DNA of 64,000 bases. It comes from HGM04593 sp045657945. Its GTDB lineage: Bacteria; Bacteroidota; Bacteroidia; Bacteroidales; Bacteroidaceae. The notes under the pieces are model-generated. The model worked only from the letters and a program-made list of their open reading frames with translations, did no database searches and was not told where the DNA came from. A program made the translations under genes and the position numbers. Each line of letters opens with the position of its first letter. Position 1 is the stretch's first letter. The DNA lies in assembly GCA_045657945.1 (NCBI GenBank), contig JAZOUB010000008.1:1-64000 (forward strand), given 5' to 3'. Shown here piece by piece: positions 8,136-16,956 of the stretch.

Positions 8136-11100
8136 TTACTTCACCAATACCTTTTTGCCGTTGATGATGTAAATGCCTTTATCGGGAGTTTCAATTTTTC
8201 TACCCTGTAAATCGTAAATAGCTTTAACCTTTCCGTTTTCACCTTTTACCTCGTCAATGCCGGTATCCACATCTGTAACATCTATGCGGAACAGGTTACT
8301 GTAGTTGGCTGCGTAGCCCTCGGAACCTGACCATGCATCGAAAGAGCCCGAAGCCATAACAATCAAAGAACCATCGTTGCCGTTTGCTCTCTTGCTCACA
8401 ATGTAATATCTGTCGGCAACAGAGGCTTGGTTGATACTCCAGTCGCAATATGTTGCATTGTAGGCTGCAAGTGTACCGCTATTATTGTTGTAACCGTAGT
8501 TTCCGCCGGCACGCCAAATCATATAGAGCTGTGCCGCCTCATTAAAAAAACTGTACTTGCCACTTGCCTCCTTCTTGCAAAGAAACTGTGCTGCGTCACC
8601 TACCTCCTCGGCCGAAGAGGTGCTCAAATCGAGAACATTGCTACCGTTGACATACAGCACGCGCTCTGCTCCATTCTGCTGCACATTGGTAAAGGTGAGC
8701 ACCTTGCCATCCCATTTGTCGGCAGGTACATCGCCTGCAAGTATTGAATAGATATTGTCAATCTCCTGGATTGTAGGCTCCTTGCTCAAATCGTCAAGCG
8801 CCTCTTTCAAATCGGCCTTTACCTTACCCGAAGCATCGGCTGCAACCGCTGTGAAATATTCCTTCACAAAGGCACGGCGGTCAACATCACGTTTCACACT
8901 ATAGGCACCGTTTGTGATATATTCGAGGTCATAGGCAACGTAGATGTTGTCGAAACCGTCGAAGTTGTGCTGTCCCTCGCCATTAGGGAAGCTTGTAGAG
9001 ACAGGATTGTCGCGACGGCCAAAGCCCGTGAGTGTCTCCTCGTAGATGAAACCTATACGGTCATCGGCCTGCAAATCCATAGAGCTGTATGCCGAAGAGG
9101 TATTGCTCACCTGGAAGAAACCGTTCCAGTCAGCAGCAAAGTTTGCAACGGTATTAAGGTCGGTAACATCTGTAAGTTCCTTATAGAAGATACCTACATT
9201 GGTACGGCCACCGCCTGTGGGCAATGACTGAAGGGCAAGATACATCTCCTTGCCGTCGCTGTTGCGCAGAACGGGAACAATGAGAATCTCGCCATTGGTT
9301 GAGTTGCCGCCGGGAGTGAGACCTGAGCCTGCAAATGTGCTCTTTACACTGGTACTCCATGCGCCCTCGCCTGTGAGGGTGTTGCTGTAGGTGTAGATGT
9401 TATAGATGCGGCCACCGCCTACACGGCTTGAAAGGATTACACGGCCATCGGGCATCTCCTCGCACTTTGGCTCGTCACCACCGGGGGCAGGGAGTGCATT
9501 GGCACCACCAAGAGCATGCCATGTACGGCCGAAGTCATCGGAATAGATTACACGGTTGCCATTGGGACGCGCACACATTGCTGCGTATAGGCGGTAATAT
9601 TTGTCTTTCTTTACTATGCGGCTCTGGAACACCTTGCCACCACCCACGAATGCCGACTGGATTGGGTTGCCGGCATCATAAAGGCTGTATATATCCTCGG
9701 TTACGTTGATTGGTTCTTCCCATGTCTCACCATTGTCCTTGCTGAGGATAGTGGCTATCATGTTGGGATTCTGACGTGTTGTATTGCCGTTGCCATATAC
9801 GGTACAGCCGGCAACTGCAATGATGAGTACCTCGTCGCTTGTGCGGTCGGCAACAATTGCAGGGTCACCGAAAGCGGTATCGAAATAGTTCACGGTTGCC
9901 GATGTGCGGCCTGTACCCACTGCAACATCAATCATGTCGCTCCATGTCTTGCCATGGTCGTCGCTTGTACGGCAAACGACATCGACCTGTCCGTAACCAG
10001 GGTCAGTACCGCAGACAAGACGTGCCGCAGCTGTTATAATACGGCCGTTGCTTGCTGTTGAGATACCGGGAATACGGTATGGCGGTATAACGCCGTCACC
10101 TTTACTGGTATTGTAGAGATCCTGCTTTACAGGAGTTGCAAGAGTCTTGATATTATACACCGTGATAGTATTGCCTTCAACCTTGACATCCGCGCCCTTG
10201 AGTACATTGCCGACAATGCCCACCGAGAGCATAGACTCGTCGATAGCAGATGCGGTGATAAAGAAACCGCCATTGAAGGCATAACCGTTATCACATGTGA
10301 CATAGACATCATCACTACCCTCGACAACAACATTATAGACACTCTTGCCTTCCATGTCAACAGGTTCTACACGCCACAGGTTATCGTCAGCAGTGGCAGG
10401 ACCCGAAGCCCAAGTAGTGAGGTGCTCAATGCCACCTACCATATAACTTGAGTTATTGTTTGAGCAGTTCAGTGCTTCATTGAAGTAGTAGTAGCTGATG
10501 CCACCATATTCGTATATGTTGCCAATACCAAGCTCGCGATACGAGCCCAACAAAGTAGCATTTGCACCACCTGCAACAATTGGGTTACCGTCGCCGTTCT
10601 TGATGCCGACCTTTCCACCACCAAGTGAAGTGATGTACCACATACCATTGTTTGTGGTTACTTTTGTATCGGACTGCAGAGTAAAACGGTTACCGTTACC
10701 TGTGTGAGCGGCGTCGTTATAAAGGTGCTCCTTGCGTGCTGTAGCCTTGCTGATAAGGTGATAGTAGCCGGTTGCGATGGTTGGTGGTTCGGGAATCTCA
10801 ACCTCGAGACCGTTGAGGAATGCCTCGAGATCGTCAACCAATGCGGCGCAATCCTCACCTGCGACAGAACCGATAAAGCGGCCAAGCAGTGTGTTGAGCT
10901 TATAGAGCTTATCTGCATTGTCGCTGTATTCCTCGCGAAGAATCTGGATTTTCTCATACTGGTGGATGCCCTCGATGAGGCGCTCGAAGCGTACGCTTGA
11001 ACGGTTACCTGGATAGTAGCAATATGTATCGCCAGAACCGAACTTGCGGTAACGGCTGTCGGTGAGCGGATCCTCGTCCCAGTTCATCCATGACCAGTGC

Positions 11101-13127
11101 AGATAGCCATCGAGGTTCATCTTAGCCGCATAGATTGGCAGATAGGCAGCCTCGGCTGGATATGAGTTGGTATAGATGTTTGGCTCGCTGTTGGCACAAC
11201 TGGTGTAGAATGTTGTTACACGGTTCTTTGACTTGCGGTCGGCAAGCTGCGCTGCAGTGATGTAGTGCTCCTGGCCAAGCTGAACGCACTTGTCGTGGAG
11301 GATATCGCAGAGCGAGCTGTGGTAGTTACCGGCAAGAGCCATCTTGAAGCCAAGACCATTGGCAATTTCGTATGCCTTGAGCATTGCAGCCTCGCCACGC
11401 TCATCAACTGCGATGACGGTCTTCTCGAACCAGCCTTTCTGCTGCAAGTGTGCCTTGAAGGCTGTGAGGAAACCGGTCCACAACTCGCGGTACTCAGTTG
11501 ATGAATATGTTGTAGTGAGTGTCTTGTAGCTGTTTGAAGCCTCATCGAAATAACGGAAGCTCATGTCCCATGGCAGCATGCTGAAGCAGTTAATCTGCTT
11601 GTTGATGCCATACTCGGCACACAATTCAACATATTTGTCAAAGACAGTATAGTCATACTCCCAAGTGCCGTCGCTCTTCTTTGTTGTCTGCACCATCGGG
11701 TCAAAAAGGTCGTGTGTCTGCTCGCCCCATGGCTCGTAGAAGAGGATTGATGTCACAACGCGCTGACCGGCACGGCCAAGAGCAGCAAGATAGGGACGCA
11801 AAACCTCGAAGTGCTCGTCGCTCCAGCGCTCGACGCCGTAATAACGACTCACGGCGTATGGCTGCTGCCAGAAATCGAGATGGAATTTCTGGTCGGCAAC
11901 CGTGGGCAATGAGCGGCTGTTGACATTCACCTTGAGTGAAAGGCTCTTCACTACATTGCCGTTCTTGTCAACAACCTCGAGTGCGGTAGTGTACTCACCT
12001 GCCTCAATGTCGCGTGGAACCTCAACGGTACACCAAACTGGGCGTGTCTCCATTGCAGGCACGGCGTGTGGCTTGTCCTGGTCAATCACATCGGCAACAA
12101 GCCATGTTGGGTAGTTCATGGAGTTATTGCCACAAGAGGTAAAATCGTCGGTGATGACATAGTTCACAAAGCGCGCCTCGGCAGCGTTGATGCCGGTTGC
12201 CTTGCCGTCCTTCTGCCATTCTGTCATGCGCACCGAGAGTGTATCCTGGTCGCTCTTGCTGTAGAGAACTGCCTGAACATTTGCACGCTCACCCTTCCAT
12301 GCATGGATTGTGGCAACATCCTTCTGTGTTACCTGTGGAACCTCGTGCAACTTGTAGTGCACATCGCGCGATGCCCATGTCGCATTGAGACCCGCAGGCA
12401 ATGCGTTCCACGCAGCTGCATCGGGTGTAGTGCCTACTCGAGGCTCGGTGTACTCATTTACCGGATATTCATACCGTTCATCACCGCTGGCAATGCCTGA
12501 AATCTTCAAAGTGACATCGATGACAGAAGCTCCATCCGAGATGTAGTTGGCATAAGTTGCACCTGTAGGGTCAATACAGTTCCACATGACAGCATATCGC
12601 ATACGATAGGTAGAGCCTACCTCAAGGCCTTCGGGCACACGGAATGAACCCGGAGCCAATACATCGCCACTTACATTGAGACCGGCACTGTTCCAACCCG
12701 AGTTGCCATTGCCGTTCTTGTCATAGAGTGACCAGCACATGAGTTCATTACCCTCTTCCTTGACATACGGGCCATCACCGGTAATGTTCACATCAAACTG
12801 TTTGTTATTGTTCCAGTCAACATATACATAGCCGTGCATCCAACTGCCGTTGATAGAGATGAGCGGAGTTACGGTCTCGCCACTTTTTACCTCAAAGACA
12901 GTGCTCGTTTTATCAAAATAGGCCTGACAACGAGGAGCCGAAGCTATACCGGTGAGTTTCTGTTGGTCGCCACGCACATTGCTCACGCCCACCATAATGG
13001 GGTAATGCGTAGCATGATTGACTGTTACATCGGCACCGTGCTTGACATAGTAGTCGCCTTGTGCACTCGCGCCCATGCTGATGAACATGGCCGACAATGC
13101 CGAAAGAAGAATTGATTTCAGTTTCAT
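8136..13127 (-). CDS. Secreted GH123-GH33 fusion: beta-N-acetylgalactosaminidase plus sialidase
   Basis: This 1663-residue secreted enzyme has a signal peptide (MKLKSILLSALSAMFISMGASAQ). Residues 25-210 form a beta-rich module with a VDWNNNKQFD calcium-loop-like motif. Residues about 220-770 are a GH123/DUF4091 region; the Asp-Glu pair of the substrate-assisted mechanism fits D575-E576 in VIAVDERGE. Residues 785-925 look like a ricin-type or similar binding module. Residues about 997-1410 are a GH33 sialidase with PPYRIPG (1015-1021), three Asp boxes (SDDHGKTW 1055, SKDNGETW 1129, SDDFGRTW 1196), Arg1235, and the nucleophile pair Tyr1362-Glu1363 in IGFIYEE. A second binding-like module and a C-terminal YDLQGRK ... 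GIYIINGKKVLVK segment, resembling an outer-surface sorting tail, follow. Likely substrates are sialylated GalNAc-capped host glycans. Confidence 0.92.
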   Translation of the reverse strand: MKLKSILLSALSAMFISMGASAQGDYYVKHGADVTVNHATHYPIMVGVSNVRGDQQKLTGIASAPRCQAYFDKTSTVFEVKSGETVTPLISINGSWMHGYVYVDWNNNKQFDVNITGDGPYVKEEGNELMCWSLYDKNGNGNSGWNSAGLNVSGDVLAPGSFRVPEGLEVGSTYRMRYAVMWNCIDPTGATYANYISDGASVIDVTLKISGIASGDERYEYPVNEYTEPRVGTTPDAAAWNALPAGLNATWASRDVHYKLHEVPQVTQKDVATIHAWKGERANVQAVLYSKSDQDTLSVRMTEWQKDGKATGINAAEARFVNYVITDDFTSCGNNSMNYPTWLVADVIDQDKPHAVPAMETRPVWCTVEVPRDIEAGEYTTALEVVDKNGNVVKSLSLKVNVNSRSLPTVADQKFHLDFWQQPYAVSRYYGVERWSDEHFEVLRPYLAALGRAGQRVVTSILFYEPWGEQTHDLFDPMVQTTKKSDGTWEYDYTVFDKYVELCAEYGINKQINCFSMLPWDMSFRYFDEASNSYKTLTTTYSSTEYRELWTGFLTAFKAHLQQKGWFEKTVIAVDERGEAAMLKAYEIANGLGFKMALAGNYHSSLCDILHDKCVQLGQEHYITAAQLADRKSKNRVTTFYTSCANSEPNIYTNSYPAEAAYLPIYAAKMNLDGYLHWSWMNWDEDPLTDSRYRKFGSGDTYCYYPGNRSSVRFERLIEGIHQYEKIQILREEYSDNADKLYKLNTLLGRFIGSVAGEDCAALVDDLEAFLNGLEVEIPEPPTIATGYYHLISKATARKEHLYNDAAHTGNGNRFTLQSDTKVTTNNGMWYITSLGGGKVGIKNGDGNPIVAGGANATLLGSYRELGIGNIYEYGGISYYYFNEALNCSNNNSSYMVGGIEHLTTWASGPATADDNLWRVEPVDMEGKSVYNVVVEGSDDVYVTCDNGYAFNGGFFITASAIDESMLSVGIVGNVLKGADVKVEGNTITVYNIKTLATPVKQDLYNTSKGDGVIPPYRIPGISTASNGRIITAAARLVCGTDPGYGQVDVVCRTSDDHGKTWSDMIDVAVGTGRTSATVNYFDTAFGDPAIVADRTSDEVLIIAVAGCTVYGNGNTTRQNPNMIATILSKDNGETWEEPINVTEDIYSLYDAGNPIQSAFVGGGKVFQSRIVKKDKYYRLYAAMCARPNGNRVIYSDDFGRTWHALGGANALPAPGGDEPKCEEMPDGRVILSSRVGGGRIYNIYTYSNTLTGEGAWSTSVKSTFAGSGLTPGGNSTNGEILIVPVLRNSDGKEMYLALQSLPTGGGRTNVGIFYKELTDVTDLNTVANFAADWNGFFQVSNTSSAYSSMDLQADDRIGFIYEETLTGFGRRDNPVSTSFPNGEGQHNFDGFDNIYVAYDLEYITNGAYSVKRDVDRRAFVKEYFTAVAADASGKVKADLKEALDDLSKEPTIQEIDNIYSILAGDVPADKWDGKVLTFTNVQQNGAERVLYVNGSNVLDLSTSSAEEVGDAAQFLCKKEASGKYSFFNEAAQLYMIWRAGGNYGYNNNSGTLAAYNATYCDWSINQASVADRYYIVSKRANGNDGSLIVMASGSFDAWSGSEGYAANYSNLFRIDVTDVDTGIDEVKGENGKVKAIYDLQGRKIETPDKGIYIINGKKVLVK

Positions 13128-13168
13128 AGATTTTATGTTTTCAGTTTTTCAATACGTGGGATAACACA

Positions 13169-13200
13169 CAAAGTGTATGATTATACTTTTATTCCGCAAA
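13169..13200 (-). promoter_or_regulatory. Probable promoter of the GH123-GH33 gene
   Basis: On the minus strand a TTTG at 13200-13197 and TACACTTTG at 13177-13169 are 19 bp apart, close to the Bacteroidetes -33/-7 consensus but with one extra base in the -7 box. The start codon lies about 40 bp downstream. Confidence 0.5.
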
Positions 13201-13201
13201 A

Positions 13202-14845
13202 TTAGCAAAAAAAATCACTTTTGCACTCCAACTCGATAACTTCTTTGTTTACAGGATGAACGAACGAGATGCACGAGGCATGGAGCATAAGCCTTTCATT
13301 CAATGTACCATAAAGGGCATCGCCAACTATAGGACAATCGAGCCCTTCCTTGTGGGCAGCATGGACACGCAACTGATGCGTGCGTCCTGTAATGGGTTCA
13401 AAGCAGACAACTGCACATTGACGGCCATTACGTTCAACCGCGCCAATGATTTTATAGCGTGTTATTGCAAGTTTTCCGTTGAGATAATCGACCTTTTGAC
13501 GTGGACGGTTATCATAATCGGCAGCAAGAGGAAGTTCTATTATACCCTCGCTTTTTTGCGGCATGCCGTCAAGGATTGCCGTGTACTGTTTCTTTACCTC
13601 GCGACCGGCAAACTGCCGCTGCAGCTCCTTGTACGCATCCATTGACTTCGCCGCTACCAGAAGCCCCGATGTTGCCATGTCAAGCCGATGCACCACAAAG
13701 AGTTCGTTGCTGTGCAGATACTCATCGCGCAACCACTGCTGCACAGAAGTGCCGCCCATTATTCCCGGCACGGAGAGCACGCCCGACGGTTTGTCGACAA
13801 CCACGATATGGTCGTCCTCGTAAACTATGCCGACATTGCTTATATCACCACCTTTTTCAAGGGCATTCTCCTCGACATCAAGTCCCTGTAGCATAAAGCC
13901 AAGAATGGGTTCGCACTTGCTCTTGCATGCACCGTAGAAACAGCCGTCACGGCGCACCTCGCCCGATGGTGATTCACCCACCCAGAACTCGGCCACCGCA
14001 ATGGGTGTCAAGGAGTTGAGATATGCGTACTGCAGGAGTTTTGGTGCGGCACACTCCCCAGCTCCGCCAGGCGGAATAATGCCGGAATGCCCGGCAAAAA
14101 TATCGAGCAGGCTCTTTTCCTCGCCATTGCCGTTACGCACCTTGAACTGCTCGAACAGCCAACGCTGCAGGGCCGCTGAACGACGCTTGCGTTCCTCCTT
14201 CATCGACGCAATGAGTTCCTTGAAAGGAGCAACGGCAGCCTCACACTCGGCAACCTGTTGTTGCCATCTTGCTATAGCGCGTTTGAGTTCGGCTTTTTGG
14301 AATTGGCTCTGGCGCACCAATGCGACCTCTTCGTCTGCTGCGAGGGCACCAGTGGAACGCAGTTCGTTGCGGCGCTGCTTATCAAGACGCATACCATCGC
14401 GCATGGCTGCAAGTTGCTGTTCCATAGCGCGTTTCGTATCTGCTACTGCAGCAATGGCTGCAACATACTCATCACAGCATTCAACCTCCTTGATTTTCCT
14501 GTTGAGAGCAGAGATTTCACCCTCTTCCTGTTTGAAATAGCCGGTGGGCGACTGCAAATCAAAGATCGGCGGCACAAAACCGGGAATATCGTTGCTGCCG
14601 GCAAGCAGCCCCGAAAAGGCAGCAAGATAGCCAAGCGCACCATCACAGTCGCGCACGACAAGCACGCCGAACATCTTGCCACGGGCTGCATCGTCGGCAA
14701 CAGCCTTATTCTGCAAGAGCAATGAGCGCACCTCGTCGGCCGCAAGCGTACAAAGCGCATGGGGTTGATAGTAAAAAGGGTTGTTGAAACGCCGCGGCGT
14801 TTCAACAACCGGTATATCTGATTTAAAACGATGAAGCAATGTCAT
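13202..14845 (-). CDS. RluA-family RNA pseudouridine synthase with long N-terminal extension
   Basis: The 547-residue protein ends in a full RluA catalytic domain (about residues 335-547): VGIVYEDDHIVVVDKPSGVLSVPG, the catalytic Asp389 in HRLDMATSGLLV, and PITGRTHQLRVHAAH. The first 330 residues are an extension with a coiled-coil stretch (about 105-225) and a Cys-containing segment DGCFYGACKSKCEP near 300. The target RNA cannot be told from sequence. Its ATG overlaps the stop codon of the upstream GH110 gene by one base (TGATG), implying translational coupling. It is an odd housekeeping neighbour for the two glycosidase genes. Confidence 0.9.
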   Translation of the reverse strand: MTLLHRFKSDIPVVETPRRFNNPFYYQPHALCTLAADEVRSLLLQNKAVADDAARGKMFGVLVVRDCDGALGYLAAFSGLLAGSNDIPGFVPPIFDLQSPTGYFKQEEGEISALNRKIKEVECCDEYVAAIAAVADTKRAMEQQLAAMRDGMRLDKQRRNELRSTGALAADEEVALVRQSQFQKAELKRAIARWQQQVAECEAAVAPFKELIASMKEERKRRSAALQRWLFEQFKVRNGNGEEKSLLDIFAGHSGIIPPGGAGECAAPKLLQYAYLNSLTPIAVAEFWVGESPSGEVRRDGCFYGACKSKCEPILGFMLQGLDVEENALEKGGDISNVGIVYEDDHIVVVDKPSGVLSVPGIMGGTSVQQWLRDEYLHSNELFVVHRLDMATSGLLVAAKSMDAYKELQRQFAGREVKKQYTAILDGMPQKSEGIIELPLAADYDNRPRQKVDYLNGKLAITRYKIIGAVERNGRQCAVVCFEPITGRTHQLRVHAAHKEGLDCPIVGDALYGTLNERLMLHASCISFVHPVNKEVIELECKSDFFC

Positions 14846-16692
14846 CAGTCACGATATTTGACATCGGTCTCTTCATTGAAACCGTTTGAGAAGTCGTTGT
14901 TCTCAATTGTGACATTCGTTACCTTGTCGAGAAGGAAACGCCATGTATTCCAGTGGAATGGCTTGAAATCGTTGTTCTGGATAACCTTGTTGCCACGGAA
15001 CACAAGACCATCGAGCGACTTTGCATAGACGATTGGGGCATCGAATGTCTCGAAGATGTTGTCCTCGATTACTACACCACCTCCGTTACCGCCATGAAAA
15101 TACTTTGTCTGCGATGCAAGGTCGGGAATCTCGGGGTAGATTGAGATTATACCGTTTGTAAACTGGAACATGCTTGTAAGAGCATTGACAAAGCGGTTGT
15201 TGCGGATAACGACATCGCGGCATGCGCCTGTCTCGAACCAGCCGTTGCAGTCACCGCAAAGCAGGATTGCAGTGCCCGATGTGTGATCGAAGAGGTTGTT
15301 CTCCACAAGAGTCTTCTTTGGTGTGCTGAACAACGCACCACGGGCACGGTTGTTGCGGATTGTATTGCCGGCGAAGTACACCTCGGGAGTCCACTCAAGG
15401 TTCTCGATACCGTATTTGCCGTTGGCAATATCGGCAGGCAGCGGCTTCTCGAACTTGATCTTGAACTCCTTGCAGCCTGCAAGCTGCTCTTTGTCGAACG
15501 GAGTGATCTCGACAACACGGTTGCCCTCGGTAATCTCCATGACATCGGAACGTACAAACTGAACCGCGTCACCTGCACCGCCCCAGTAGAAACCATAGGC
15601 CTGACCATGCATGTAACGGCCAACCAAGGTGTGGTCATCAAGGCGCTGCACCACGCGAAGATATGTTCCGTGGACATTGATTGCATCGTCCATCATGCCC
15701 TCGTAAAGACCGTTCACTGATTCAATCTTGCCCTTGCAACCCGAGAAGTGTGTTGCATCGGCCTGTGTGGTAAAGTAGCGATATGTACCCTCCTGGAGTG
15801 CCACGCAGAAACCGTCGAGAGTGATATCCTCGCTCATCTGCGCGAGAAGACCCATACCCTCGGCATAGTAAACATCACAGTTCTTCAGCAGCGTGTTCTT
15901 ATTCTGTGAAAGGAAGATGCCCGGTGTGGGACGCTGGTATGAGCGCATTGCAATGACGCTACCGGGAACAAGGCGCGCATCGTTCCATGGCGCACGGATT
16001 ACACGGGACTCTATCTCCTCGACATTTGATGTACCCACACCAATGTCGCTTGTGGTGTATATGATATGCTTTGTATCACCCTCGAATGCTATACCCCAAC
16101 TTGGCACGAACTCCCAGTTGCTGCCATAGAGCACAAGACGACCGTTGTCGATTCTGTAGTTCACGTATGGCGCTATGCGATATGTTATATAACCGCCGGC
16201 ATTCTCCAAGACCTCGACCTGTGCAATCTGTGGAGAGCGTGTGTCAACAGCAATGTTTTCAAGGGAGCAGTTCTCGCATCCGATTATTGCAACGGGAAGC
16301 ATGCGGCCGTTCATCTGGAACACAGCCTTACCCTCACCGGCACCGCAAAGAGTGATATTCCTGCAATTCTCGAGAGCGACAGCCACACGCTTTGGATTGT
16401 CCTGATCGTGGTTGCTGATGTAGTACTCGCGCACATTGGCACTGTCGGGATAGAAATCGTAGTTGCCGGCTTCAAAGACGAGCTTGGCAGGCTTGCCGCC
16501 ACGCTCGGCCTTGATTGTCTCAATGGCCTTTGCAATCTCCTCGGTCATATCGTCACCTGTATTAGGCACGATACCGAAATCGGCAGCCTTATATACCTTG
16601 GCGGCACATTTTGACGAACAGTTCTTGACCGCACTGCAGCCTGTCAGCAGTACCAGGGCCGATACTGCGAGAAATAGGAATGTTTTTTTCAT
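14845..16692 (-). CDS. GH110 alpha-1,3-galactosidase lipoprotein
   Basis: This is a 615-residue lipoprotein (signal peptide ending LLTGC, Cys19) with a right-handed parallel beta-helix. I recognise GH110 from several stretches: YYISNHDQDNPKRVA, IAVDTRSPQIAQVEVLEN, YAEGMGLLAQMSEDITLDGF, TTQADATHFSGCKG, GLYEGMMDDAINVHGTYL and FDHTSGTAILLCGDCNGW. Family members remove terminal alpha-1,3-galactose, from branched blood-group-B and, in some subfamilies, linear alpha-Gal structures. The lipid anchor places it in the envelope. It begins a short operon with the coupled RluA gene, next to the GH123-GH33 gene. Confidence 0.94.
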   Translation of the reverse strand: MKKTFLFLAVSALVLLTGCSAVKNCSSKCAAKVYKAADFGIVPNTGDDMTEEIAKAIETIKAERGGKPAKLVFEAGNYDFYPDSANVREYYISNHDQDNPKRVAVALENCRNITLCGAGEGKAVFQMNGRMLPVAIIGCENCSLENIAVDTRSPQIAQVEVLENAGGYITYRIAPYVNYRIDNGRLVLYGSNWEFVPSWGIAFEGDTKHIIYTTSDIGVGTSNVEEIESRVIRAPWNDARLVPGSVIAMRSYQRPTPGIFLSQNKNTLLKNCDVYYAEGMGLLAQMSEDITLDGFCVALQEGTYRYFTTQADATHFSGCKGKIESVNGLYEGMMDDAINVHGTYLRVVQRLDDHTLVGRYMHGQAYGFYWGGAGDAVQFVRSDVMEITEGNRVVEITPFDKEQLAGCKEFKIKFEKPLPADIANGKYGIENLEWTPEVYFAGNTIRNNRARGALFSTPKKTLVENNLFDHTSGTAILLCGDCNGWFETGACRDVVIRNNRFVNALTSMFQFTNGIISIYPEIPDLASQTKYFHGGNGGGVVIEDNIFETFDAPIVYAKSLDGLVFRGNKVIQNNDFKPFHWNTWRFLLDKVTNVTIENNDFSNGFNEETDVKYRD

Positions 16693-16758
16693 TGTTATGG
16701 TCTGTTACTTATCCTTACTCTAAAAAAATGCACACCCGCACACGCGGATAGTCTGTCG

Positions 16759-16766
16759 CGAAGATA
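16759..16766 (-). promoter_or_regulatory. Probable -7 element of the GH110-rluA operon
   Basis: TATCTTCG on the minus strand matches TAnnTTTG with one mismatch and lies about 67 bp upstream of the GH110 start codon. No clear -33 box was seen. Confidence 0.4.
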
Positions 16767-16807
16767 TAATATTTTAACCTAAATATGACAGATTTTAACG
16801 AAAAACT

Positions 16808-16849
16808 GCCACATATCGCCCTTAACTTAACTTTGGCACGCTTTTTGTA
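16808..16849 (+). promoter_or_regulatory. Sigma-54-like block upstream of secA, similar to the groES region
   Basis: TGGCACG-CTTT-TTGTA at 16834-16849 differs from the sigma-54 -24/-12 consensus (TGGCACG-N4-TTGC) at the final C. It is preceded by TGCCACATATCGCC from 16808. The same order, TGCC block then GGCAYG-TTTTYGT, occurs upstream of groES with nearly equal spacing (27 versus 28 bases from TGCC to GGCA). The evidence is one sequence pair, so the function is open. Confidence 0.4.
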
Positions 16850-16914
16850 CACTCAATTAGTGAAAAAAGTCAAATTAAATCACCACGGGATAAGACAATT
16901 TGCCAAATAATCAT

Positions 16915-16922
16915 TATCTTTG
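16915..16922 (+). promoter_or_regulatory. -7 promoter element of secA
   Basis: TATCTTTG is an exact TAnnTTTG match 35 bp before the secA start codon. The -33 region is weak. Confidence 0.6.
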
Positions 16923-16956
16923 CAGTTAATCGCAGAGAAAAAAATAAAATACATAT

